Shown here piece after piece: positions 1 through 5,386 of a stretch of 6,074 bases of DNA (positions are counted from its first letter, which is position 1; every line of letters begins with the position of its first letter). The notes beneath the pieces are model-generated. The model saw only the letters and a list, made by a program, of their open reading frames with translations. It made no database searches and was not told the DNA's origin. The position numbers and the translations under genes are program-made. The stretch covers positions 1 through 6,074 of the forward strand of contig JAFTXF010000034.1 in NCBI GenBank assembly GCA_017461685.1, given 5' to 3'. Source of the DNA: Lachnospiraceae bacterium (GTDB taxonomy: Bacteria; Bacillota; Clostridia; Lachnospirales; Lachnospiraceae).

Positions 1-215
1 CGGACTCGGCGTCGGCGATGGACTTGGTGACGGCGACGGGCTCGGTGACGGACTCGGTGTTGGTGATTCGCTTGGCACCGGTGTCGGCGTCGGGGTCACT
101 TCAGGTGTCGGCGTTGCCTCCGGATTCGGCGTCGGGGTTGCCTCAGCGGAAGGTGTCGGGGTTGCCGTCACCTCTGAGGATGGTGTTGCTGTCGGCGTCG
201 TCTCTGTCACGGGCC
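1..215 (-). repeat. Low-complexity hexanucleotide-like repeats encoding Ser-Pro/Thr-Pro
   Basis: Within the left-edge gene, alternate codons are proline (CCG or CCA) and Ser/Thr. At 1-66 this gives nearly unbroken SP/TP dipeptides, read on the minus strand. At 67-215 it loosens into PTPxxEATPTP-type units. The period is 6 bases with variable third positions, so the array is degenerate, not a perfect microsatellite. Gain or loss of units would keep the reading frame and change only tail length. Such Pro-rich stretches are common as wall-spanning spacers in Gram-positive surface proteins. Confidence 0.85.
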
Positions 216-1539
216 TAACAGCCGCATTTACCTCCGCTGCCGTTGCACTTCCTGTATCAAGTGATGCTGCCGCTGCAGAGGACGCGCTTGCTGCAGGTGA
301 CGGACTGGCCGTAGGAAGAACCGGTGCCTGAATATCAGATTTGCTGATTTCCTTATAGCTGTCACCCACATAGGTCTTGGTGCTTTCTACCCACGCTACG
401 GTATCCTGGTTTACAGATTCAATCGGTGTCTGCTCCACCTTTTCCTCTTCCTTGCCGACCTCGATTTCACTTTCATCTTTGATTTCGGCAGAAACGTCTA
501 CCTTTTCGTATTCAATATTTTCCTTAACCTCCACCTTCTCATTGGTAGCAAGCATCAGGTACTTGTTGTACTTCTCATCTTCCAGAGAAACCAGTGATAC
601 GGAATATTTACCGCTGGAAATATTCTTCTGGTAAATAATACCGTCCATATCCTCATCCACCCAGGTGCTTGTCTTGCCGTTTGGTGCCGTAACCTCTACT
701 TCAAAAGGAATGTTGGCAATTAACTTGCCCGTGGATTTATTGGTAAATTTGATTTTTAAGTCCTTCTGTACAGATGTTAAAACCAGCTCTACCTGTACTG
801 TAGGCTTTACATCCGTTTCCTGATACTCACTGCTTTCAGGTGCCTCGGATTCCGTAGTGATAGCAGCCATAGCATCCTTTAACGCCAAAAGGCCGTCTCC
901 GCCCAGCACCTCTACATTCTCTAACTGTGCACCCATCTGCTCATAATTGGCAGCAAGCCGGGCTTCCCTTTCCTGAGCACCTCTGTAAACCGAAAAGCCG
1001 AACATACCTGCCAGCCATAAGCCCAGAACTGCAATAATAATGCCCAATGTTTTCACATTGAAAATGCCGGCCAGCCAGTCGCTCTCTTCTTCCTCATCCT
1101 CTTCCGGATCTGCCTCATCCGCTTCAAAATCTACAAGCTCCATTCCAAGCTCGTCCTCATCTCCATATGTAACTACATCTTCAGAGTCGCTGTTTTGTGA
1201 AACTCCTCCGAAATCTTCCGAAACCGTAAAAGCCGCCATATCCTCATCTGAAAATTCCGAGGTTGTATACGCCTCGTCTTCAAACTCCTCAACAACTTCT
1301 TGCCAAACTTCCCGGTCTTCCATTTCCTCAACAACTTCGAGCTCATATTCCTCTGCCATCGCTTCGTCAAAATCTTCGTCAAGGAGGTCTTCATTCGTAA
1401 ATTCTTCTGTTAATTCATCTTCTGTAAGCACTTCTTCTGCAATATCTTCCGCTTCATCCTCAAAGCCTGTCCATTCTTCCATGTCATCCAATTCTTTGCG
1501 AATCGCGTCGTATCTGCTGTGTCCAAAAATCTTGCCCAT
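1..1539 (-). CDS. Acidic single-pass membrane protein with Ig-like region and Pro/Thr/Ser-rich tail (3' end outside window)
   Basis: The frame is open from an ATG at 1539 to the left edge, giving 513 codons and no stop, so the C-terminus lies outside the window. An AGGAG site about 6 bases upstream supports this start. Residues 14-154 are almost half Asp/Glu (66 of 141). Residues 163-184 form one hydrophobic segment, followed by Arg186, Arg191 and Arg193 and a likely short helix. Residues about 245-332 are rich in alternating beta-type sequence, with a DMDGIIY...SGKYSVSL pattern that resembles Cna-B/Ig-like surface modules. Residues about 333-404 are charged, and from 405 on the chain is Pro/Thr/Ser/Ala, ending in SP/TP dipeptide repeats. 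There is no cleavable signal peptide. I infer an acidic cytoplasmic N-terminus and a tail crossing the cell wall, but the arginines after the membrane segment make the topology uncertain. Function is not recognised; a cell-envelope or surface role is a guess. Confidence 0.88.
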   Translation of the reverse strand, partial: MGKIFGHSRYDAIRKELDDMEEWTGFEDEAEDIAEEVLTEDELTEEFTNEDLLDEDFDEAMAEEYELEVVEEMEDREVWQEVVEEFEDEAYTTSEFSDEDMAAFTVSEDFGGVSQNSDSEDVVTYGDEDELGMELVDFEADEADPEEDEEEESDWLAGIFNVKTLGIIIAVLGLWLAGMFGFSVYRGAQEREARLAANYEQMGAQLENVEVLGGDGLLALKDAMAAITTESEAPESSEYQETDVKPTVQVELVLTSVQKDLKIKFTNKSTGKLIANIPFEVEVTAPNGKTSTWVDEDMDGIIYQKNISSGKYSVSLVSLEDEKYNKYLMLATNEKVEVKENIEYEKVDVSAEIKDESEIEVGKEEEKVEQTPIESVNQDTVAWVESTKTYVGDSYKEISKSDIQAPVLPTASPSPAASASSAAAASLDTGSATAAEVNAAVRPVTETTPTATPSSEVTATPTPSAEATPTPNPEATPTPEVTPTPTPVPSESPTPSPSPSPSPSPSPSPTPSP

Positions 1540-1578
1540 TTTTTCTCCTATTTAACATTCATAATTTTACAATTTAAT

Positions 1579-1608
1579 ATTATATCATGTTTTATGCCAC
1601 TATTTCAA
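1579..1608 (-). promoter_or_regulatory. Sigma-A-like promoter of the acidic membrane protein gene
   Basis: Read on the minus strand, TTGAAA (1603-1608) is followed after 18 bases by a perfect TATAAT (1579-1584). A TG one base before the -10 makes it an extended -10. Transcription would start near 1572, giving a leader of about 30 bases with AGGAG just before the ATG at 1539. It lies back to back with the promoter of the zinc-ribbon gene. Confidence 0.75.
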
Positions 1609-1682
1609 CCCATAAGCCTCAATCTTTTGGGGTATCCTAAGGGCTTCTCCTAATCTTGTCGATATTTAAAAATCCCTTTTAG

Positions 1683-1711
1683 TTGACTTTTTCGACTTGT
1701 AATGTCAGAAT
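1683..1711 (+). promoter_or_regulatory. Candidate promoter of the zinc-ribbon gene
   Basis: TTGACT (1683-1688, five of six consensus bases) is separated by 17 bases from CAGAAT (1706-1711, four of six). The -10 is preceded by TGT, an extended -10 that would compensate for the weak hexamer. The predicted transcript starts near 1718, about 30 bases before the ATG at 1749. Confidence 0.45.
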
Positions 1712-1736
1712 TAACCATGCAAACAATAGAAAAACG

Positions 1737-1741
1737 AGGAG
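1737..1741 (+). promoter_or_regulatory. Ribosome binding site that fixes the zinc-ribbon start
   Basis: AGGAG lies 7 bases before the ATG at 1749. The frame is open further upstream to a TTG at 1683, but that TTG has no ribosome site and coincides with the probable -35 hexamer. The downstream ATG is therefore the supported start. Confidence 0.75.
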
Positions 1742-1748
1742 AAAAACT

Positions 1749-1952
1749 ATGATGTATATTCACTATTGTCAGTCCTGCTGCCGCATACATATCTTAAACG
1801 GCCACAAATCCGTCTGTCCTACCTGTGACCAAAAACTTACCGAACTGCGCCTCACTTATCTGGAATATATTGAAATGGACAGGGAACAGCGCCGTCTGCT
1901 TCAGGTAAAGCTTGCAAATCCAAAGGACCTTGCCCTCCATCAGGTACCATGA
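1749..1952 (+). CDS. Small zinc-ribbon protein, function unknown
   Basis: Codes for 67 residues. Two CxxC pairs, Cys7/Cys10 and Cys23/Cys26, separated by 12 residues, form a typical zinc-ribbon knuckle in the first 27 residues. The second pair is in the rubredoxin-like form CPTC. The rest is a charged helix with Glu, Arg, Lys and Leu (about 31-60). No signal peptide or membrane segment is seen, so it is probably a cytoplasmic, zinc-stabilised protein. Size and layout match small uncharacterised zinc-ribbon proteins common in Lachnospiraceae. A DNA, RNA or protein-binding role is possible but not shown. A second ATG directly follows the first, so initiation at 1752 (66 residues) is equally possible. 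It stands alone, divergent from the acidic membrane protein gene. Confidence 0.8.
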   Translation: MMYIHYCQSCCRIHILNGHKSVCPTCDQKLTELRLTYLEYIEMDREQRRLLQVKLANPKDLALHQVP

Positions 1953-1969
1953 GCCAACAAACTAAATAT

Positions 1970-2032
1970 TGCACACATTATTAACAATTTTCTAACACCG
2001 TAATGCTAGATTCCTTATGAAGCGTTTATGAA
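1970..2032 (+). promoter_or_regulatory. 11-bp-phased direct repeats, possible response-regulator site
   Basis: TGCACA (1970), TTAACA (1981) and CTAACA (1992) begin exactly 11 bases apart, close to the TTAACA-N5-TTAACA layout of PhoP/PhoB-type boxes in Firmicutes. A TGC-TAGATT extended -10-like element follows at 2004-2012. A second pair, TTATGAA at 2015-2021 and 2026-2032, has the same 11-base period. Such phasing suits OmpR/PhoB-family dimers bound on one DNA face. The region is AT-rich, so chance similarity is quite possible. Confidence 0.25.
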
Positions 2033-2035
2033 TAT

Positions 2036-2051
2036 TACAATTTTTATTGTA
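2036..2051. repeat. Short AT-rich inverted repeat
   Basis: TACAAT (2036-2041) and ATTGTA (2046-2051) are perfect inverted arms around four T residues. The stem is too AT-rich to be a convincing terminator. It could be an operator-like palindrome upstream of the SGNH-like gene, including for the AraC-family regulator two genes on, but that is speculation. Confidence 0.3.
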
Positions 2052-2075
2052 CATTTTATCAAAAAAATGTTACCA

Positions 2076-2081
2076 TATGAT
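2076..2081 (+). promoter_or_regulatory. Candidate -10 element upstream of the SGNH-like gene
   Basis: TATGAT matches five of six -10 consensus bases and lies 30 bases before the ATG at 2112. No good -35 hexamer is present at 16-18 bases upstream. If this is the true promoter it may depend on an activator bound in the AT-rich repeats upstream. Confidence 0.35.
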
Positions 2082-2111
2082 AAAGAGCATTTATTTTGAA
2101 AGGAATTTTCT

Positions 2112-3149
2112 ATGGATAAGTTGAAAAATATATTAGACAAATTGAAAAATACATTGGCGGATTTCGATACGGACAAACTCAAAAGTATTCTGTCCAGGAT
2201 AAATATACATTTTGTATTTTTAGGGGTCATGCTGGTGATCGTTGCTTTTATCGGTATCAGACTGTATATCTGGAATCAGGGCACACAGTTCGAGGAGCCC
2301 AATGAAGAGGATGCAGCCAAATTCGACACGGAAACGTTGGACAATCTGGTGCCTTACACCTATGATACAGAACCTAAGGATCCGAAAGATATGATTATTG
2401 CCTGCTTTGGCAATGCTCCTTTTGCAGATGACATGGATACAGAGCAGAATCTGGCGAATATCATTGCCGATAAGACCGGAGCCACGGTGTACAACTTTGC
2501 CTTTGAAGATTCTTACTTATCCTGTAAAAATGCCATTTTGGATCCTGCCAGCAATGATCTCTTCAGCCTGTACTGGCTTACCACTATTTTTACCGTTGAC
2601 AATGACACCATTGTAGACCAGTATCTGGAGGCTGTGCCGGATGCTCCTATGGAGCGCAAGGCAACCTTGTCTCTTTTACAGAACCTGGATTTTAATACAG
2701 TAGATGTTATTACCATTATGTACGATGGCAGCGATTATCTGGACTGCCGCGGTATGTATAACCGTGATGACTCCCAAAATATTCGTCATTTCGGCGGTGC
2801 TTTAGAGGCTTCTATTCAATTGATTAAACAGGCTTTTCCGCACATTCAGATTATTGTTGTATCTCCAACCTATGCTTACGGTCTGGAGGAGGATGGTACT
2901 CTTGTTGACTCTACGATTAAGACCTATGGTGAGGAGGGCCCGCTGGCTTCTTATGTACAGTATCAATCTGAGGTATGTTACAAATCCATGGTTACCTTTA
3001 TAGATACCTTCTATGGCTCTGTTTCTTTCTTCACGGCCGCAGACCTTTTGGAAGACCATATTCACTTGAAACCGGAAGCCAGAGAACTGGTGGCCGAAGA
3101 GTTTATGGAAGGCTTTGATTATTATGTAAAATTCCGTAATGCGGAATAG
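2112..3149 (+). CDS. Membrane-anchored SGNH-hydrolase-like protein, probably lacking the catalytic serine
   Basis: Codes for 345 residues. AAAGGA 7 bases upstream supports the ATG. Residues 1-30 are a Lys-rich amphipathic segment with DKLKxxL repeats, residues 33-54 are one membrane segment, and the remainder is probably extracellular (N-in, C-out anchor). From about residue 93 the pattern follows SGNH/GDSL hydrolases: a beta strand IIACFGN, helix, then GATVYNFAF with Asn128 (block II), a strand ending in YDGSDYLD at 204-211 (block III), and DHIH at 315-318 (block V, the usual Asp-x-x-His). In active enzymes block I is GDS and block III is GxND. Here block I reads Gly100-Asn101-Ala102, and Ser207 sits where the block III Asn is expected. 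So the fold and the Asp/His pair appear kept while the nucleophile is missing. I infer a binding or scaffold role, or an unusual enzyme. A cell-surface polysaccharide or peptidoglycan link is typical of the family but not shown here. It is followed 11 bases later by an AraC-family regulator. Confidence 0.75.
   Translation: MDKLKNILDKLKNTLADFDTDKLKSILSRINIHFVFLGVMLVIVAFIGIRLYIWNQGTQFEEPNEEDAAKFDTETLDNLVPYTYDTEPKDPKDMIIACFGNAPFADDMDTEQNLANIIADKTGATVYNFAFEDSYLSCKNAILDPASNDLFSLYWLTTIFTVDNDTIVDQYLEAVPDAPMERKATLSLLQNLDFNTVDVITIMYDGSDYLDCRGMYNRDDSQNIRHFGGALEASIQLIKQAFPHIQIIVVSPTYAYGLEEDGTLVDSTIKTYGEEGPLASYVQYQSEVCYKSMVTFIDTFYGSVSFFTAADLLEDHIHLKPEARELVAEEFMEGFDYYVKFRNAE
2115..2192 (+). repeat. 21-bp tandem duplication plus a diverged copy at the start of the SGNH-like gene
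   Basis: Positions 2115-2135 and 2136-2156 are adjacent 21-base units identical at 17 of 21 positions, coding DKLKNIL and DKLKNTL. A more diverged copy at 2172-2192 codes DKLKSIL. The repeats build the basic amphipathic cytoplasmic segment before the membrane anchor. The first two copies keep heptad spacing, while the third is offset by 12 residues. Confidence 0.8.
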
Positions 3150-3160
3150 AAAACGGACCT

Positions 3161-4042
3161 ATGACAAACTCATTGATTTTTCACGAAAAGAAACAGCACG
3201 GGACTTTAGAATTCCCTGCAGAATACCATCATCTGGATCATACGCACCCTCGCTACCATATGCCCTCTCACTGGCATAAGGAGTGGGAGCTGATTCGCAT
3301 TATCCAAGGAACCTTTACGATTCACGCAGATGAGCAGGAAATCATTGCCGGAGAAGGCGATATTCTGCTCATTCGTGACAATATGCTTCACGGCGGAATC
3401 CCTGTAGACTGTGTTTATGAGTGTTTTCTTTTTGATTTACACAGCCTTTTTCGCGGTTCCGAGCTGATAAAAAAATATTTCCGTCCCATCTACAGGCTGG
3501 AAATCCTTCCTGATATTCTTTACCGCCAAAGCGAACATCCCAAGTTGTATGCTTTGGTAAGCGAGCTGATGGAAGCAAATTTTCAGCATAGTACTGATCC
3601 TGACTATCATGAACTTATTACCGTCAGTTGCCTGAGTCAGCTATTTACACATATACTTACGGAAGGTCTGTACGCCACCAATACCGTGGGCAATATCAGC
3701 GCCTCCCACAAAATCGGGCAGATTAAGTCCGTTTTGGAATATATAGAGCAGCAGTACCAGCGCTCCATCTCTCTGGAGGAGCTTGCAGACATTGCCGGGC
3801 TAAACCCGAAATATTTTTGCAGGCTTTTTAGAGAAATTACCATGCAGACTCCTTTGGATTATGTGATACACCTTCGCATAGAGCAGGCGGCCAAGCTGCT
3901 CTCTACTACCAACCTTTCTATTATTGATATCGGTATGGAATGCGGTTTTAATGATTGCAGTTATTTCATTCGAACTTTTAAGAAGCTCAGACAAGTAACG
4001 CCGAACCAATATCGTAAACTGAATATGACCACCCTGAAATAA
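3161..4042 (+). CDS. AraC-family transcriptional regulator with N-terminal cupin sensor domain
   Basis: Codes for 293 residues, the usual length for this family. Residues about 20-95 form a cupin-like sensor, with the HWHKEWEL motif at 37-44 and the GEGDILLI turn at 64-71. Residues about 185-288 are the paired helix-turn-helix DNA-binding domain. The first helix-turn-helix is near 203-224 (SLEELADIAGLNPKYFCRLF) and the second near 253-275. It ends with the family hallmark around PNQYRKL (281-287). Proteins of this type bind a small ligand, often a sugar, and switch nearby promoters; the ligand here is unknown. The gene begins 11 bases after the SGNH-like gene with only a weak GGA-type ribosome site, so it is probably co-transcribed and perhaps translationally coupled. 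Likely targets are its own operon or a distant sugar-use locus, but no binding site can be assigned. Confidence 0.92.
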   Translation: MTNSLIFHEKKQHGTLEFPAEYHHLDHTHPRYHMPSHWHKEWELIRIIQGTFTIHADEQEIIAGEGDILLIRDNMLHGGIPVDCVYECFLFDLHSLFRGSELIKKYFRPIYRLEILPDILYRQSEHPKLYALVSELMEANFQHSTDPDYHELITVSCLSQLFTHILTEGLYATNTVGNISASHKIGQIKSVLEYIEQQYQRSISLEELADIAGLNPKYFCRLFREITMQTPLDYVIHLRIEQAAKLLSTTNLSIIDIGMECGFNDCSYFIRTFKKLRQVTPNQYRKLNMTTLK

Positions 4043-4044
4043 AC

Positions 4045-4088
4045 AAAAGTTGAGGTATCCTATCATGATGATAAGTTCCTCAACTTTT
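4045..4088. terminator. Bidirectional rho-independent terminator between convergent units
   Basis: An 11-bp stem pairs 4045-4055 (AAAAGTTGAGG) with 4078-4088. The 22-base loop holds a small inner TATC/GATA pairing (4061-4064 with 4070-4073). On the plus strand the stem runs into a T-rich stretch (4085-4089, then TTGTTG), ending the AraC gene 3 bases after its stop codon. On the minus strand the opposite flank gives TTTTGTTTATTT, so it also ends the udk-tdk transcript, whose stop lies at 4097. Confidence 0.9.
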
Positions 4089-4096
4089 TATTGTTG

Positions 4097-4681
4097 TTAT
4101 TTCACTGTATTCCGTTCCTGCAGTGCCTTTTTCCAGCATCTGTGGCACATGGCCACATAGCTCTCGTTACCGCCGATGAACACCTGCTCGCCCCGGCTCA
4201 CTACCCGGCCTTCGTTGTCAATACGGGCATTGACAATCGCCTTGCTGCCGCAGCTGCATATAGTCTTAATCTCAGAAATGGAGTCTGCCACTTCAAAAAG
4301 CCTGAGCGAACCCGGAAACAATCTGGTCATAAAGTCCGTACGTAAGCCGAAGCAAAGCACAGGAATATGATAATTATCCACGATATATCTCAATTCATCA
4401 ATCTGTGCCGGTGTAAAAAACTGGCACTCATCTACGATAATAACATCAACCTTTCCCTTCTTCCCGAAGCGCTCCATGACGGAATCTGCCTCTTTCAAAG
4501 AATCTGCCACTGCTTCCAGACCGATGCGTGATTTAATCACCTCCACACCGTCCCGATTGTCCGTAGCAGGCTTTAAAAGCCAGACCTGCATGCCACGCTC
4601 CTCATAATTAAACTTTGTAATCAGCGCCTGTGCAGACTTGGAGCTGCCCATGGCACCGTATTTAAAATATAACTTCGCCAT
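4097..4681 (-). CDS. tdk: Thymidine kinase (type II)
   Basis: Phosphorylates thymidine (and deoxyuridine) to dTMP with ATP in the cytoplasm, the salvage route to dTTP. The 194 residues match the usual type II length. The P-loop is GAMGSSKS at 9-16, Walker B is VIIVDECQFF at 80-89 (Asp84 for magnesium, Glu85 as the likely base), and the lid/thymidine-binding part includes GLRTDF (112-117) and GGNESY (170-175). The zinc site uses Cys142/Cys144 in the TICSCG form also known from E. coli Tdk, with Cys179 and Cys182. The residue before the P-loop lysine is Ser14, where Gly is usual. AGGAG 7 bases upstream supports the start. The gene follows udk after 57 bases and may also have its own promoter; both kinases feed pyrimidine salvage. 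Confidence 0.96.
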   Translation of the reverse strand: MAKLYFKYGAMGSSKSAQALITKFNYEERGMQVWLLKPATDNRDGVEVIKSRIGLEAVADSLKEADSVMERFGKKGKVDVIIVDECQFFTPAQIDELRYIVDNYHIPVLCFGLRTDFMTRLFPGSLRLFEVADSISEIKTICSCGSKAIVNARIDNEGRVVSRGEQVFIGGNESYVAMCHRCWKKALQERNTVK

Positions 4682-4704
4682 TCTTTATCTCCTGATACAT
4701 CCGG

Positions 4705-4733
4705 ATTATAGCCTTTTTGACATTGCCTGTTTA
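4705..4733 (-). promoter_or_regulatory. Probable internal promoter upstream of tdk
   Basis: Read on the minus strand, TAAACA (4728-4733, four of six consensus bases) is followed after 17 bases by a perfect TATAAT (4705-4710) in the udk-tdk gap. Transcription would start near 4698, just before the AGGAG of tdk, giving a very short leader. This would let tdk be expressed apart from the upstream genes. Confidence 0.55.
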
Positions 4734-4738
4734 TCCTT

Positions 4739-5368
4739 TCAGTACTCTGTGCGCTCTTTTAATTTCTGCTCCAAAAAGCTTTTCAGAATGCCGATACCTA
4801 CGTGATTTTCCCCGCCGCGTGGAATAATTACGTCTGCATATGCCTTGGTTGGCTCCACAAACTGCTCATGCATCGGCCGTACTGTGTCCTGATACTGGCT
4901 GAGTACTGATTGCAGGGAACGCTCACGCTCTGCCATATCACGCTTAATGCGGCGTACCAGACGTTCATCTGCCGGGGCATCTACGAAAACCTTTACATCC
5001 ATCAAATCTCTTAATTCCGCATCATATAAAAGCAAAATACCCTCTAATACAACCACTCTTTGCGGTGTAACGGTAATCGTACGGTCAGAACGGTTGTGAG
5101 CGCCGTAATCATAGACCGGAATTTCCACGGTTTCGCCGGCTTTCAGTCTTCTCACATCTGCAATCATCCTCTCTGTATCAAAGGCATTGGGATGATCATA
5201 ATTTAACAGGGTGCGCTCTTCATATGTCATATCGTCGTGAGCCTTATAATAATTATCATGACCGATCACCGTAATATGGTCTCCGAAAAATTCCTTTATC
5301 TTATTCACAACAGTCGTCTTACCGGATGCACTGCCGCCTGCAATGCCAACAATCAAAATATCCTTCAT
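4739..5368 (-). CDS. udk: Uridine kinase (uridine/cytidine kinase)
   Basis: Phosphorylates uridine and cytidine to UMP and CMP with ATP or GTP in the cytoplasm, the entry step of pyrimidine ribonucleoside salvage. The 209 residues match the family length (about 210). The P-loop is GGSASGKTT at 11-19. Other family marks are GHDNYY at 36-41, NYDHPNAFD at 56-64 (nucleoside binding), PVYDY at 84-88, EGILLLYD at 109-116 and the Arg-rich lid RRIKRDMAERERS at 139-151. The ATG at 5368 puts the P-loop at its normal distance from the N-terminus, and an AAGGGA site lies about 9 bases upstream. It starts 18 bases after the membrane protein gene and precedes tdk on the same strand, so the three genes probably share a transcript. 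Confidence 0.96.
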   Translation of the reverse strand: MKDILIVGIAGGSASGKTTVVNKIKEFFGDHITVIGHDNYYKAHDDMTYEERTLLNYDHPNAFDTERMIADVRRLKAGETVEIPVYDYGAHNRSDRTITVTPQRVVVLEGILLLYDAELRDLMDVKVFVDAPADERLVRRIKRDMAERERSLQSVLSQYQDTVRPMHEQFVEPTKAYADVIIPRGGENHVGIGILKSFLEQKLKERTEY

Positions 5369-5386
5369 CCTCTTTTGTCCCTTCTA

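Noticed and set aside
1..130. CRISPR-like or VNTR array
   Set aside because: The units are 6 bases, degenerate at third codon positions and inside a coding frame. There are no spacer-sized unique segments.
1040..1555. Plus-strand 171-residue Ser-rich frame
   Set aside because: It is the antisense of the acidic region of the left-edge gene: GAA/GAG/GAT codons read backwards give TTC/CTC/ATC, and shifted frames give Ser. It has no ribosome site, while the minus frame has a promoter, a ribosome site and domain structure.
1638..1696. Short inverted matches (AAGGG/CCCTT and GTCGA/TCGAC) between the divergent promoters
   Set aside because: The arms are only five bases and about 30 bases apart, with no T tract. 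They are expected by chance in this AT-rich gap.
1683..1748. N-terminal extension of the zinc-ribbon protein from TTG
   Set aside because: It has no ribosome site and overlaps the probable promoter. The ATG at 1749 has AGGAG at ideal spacing.
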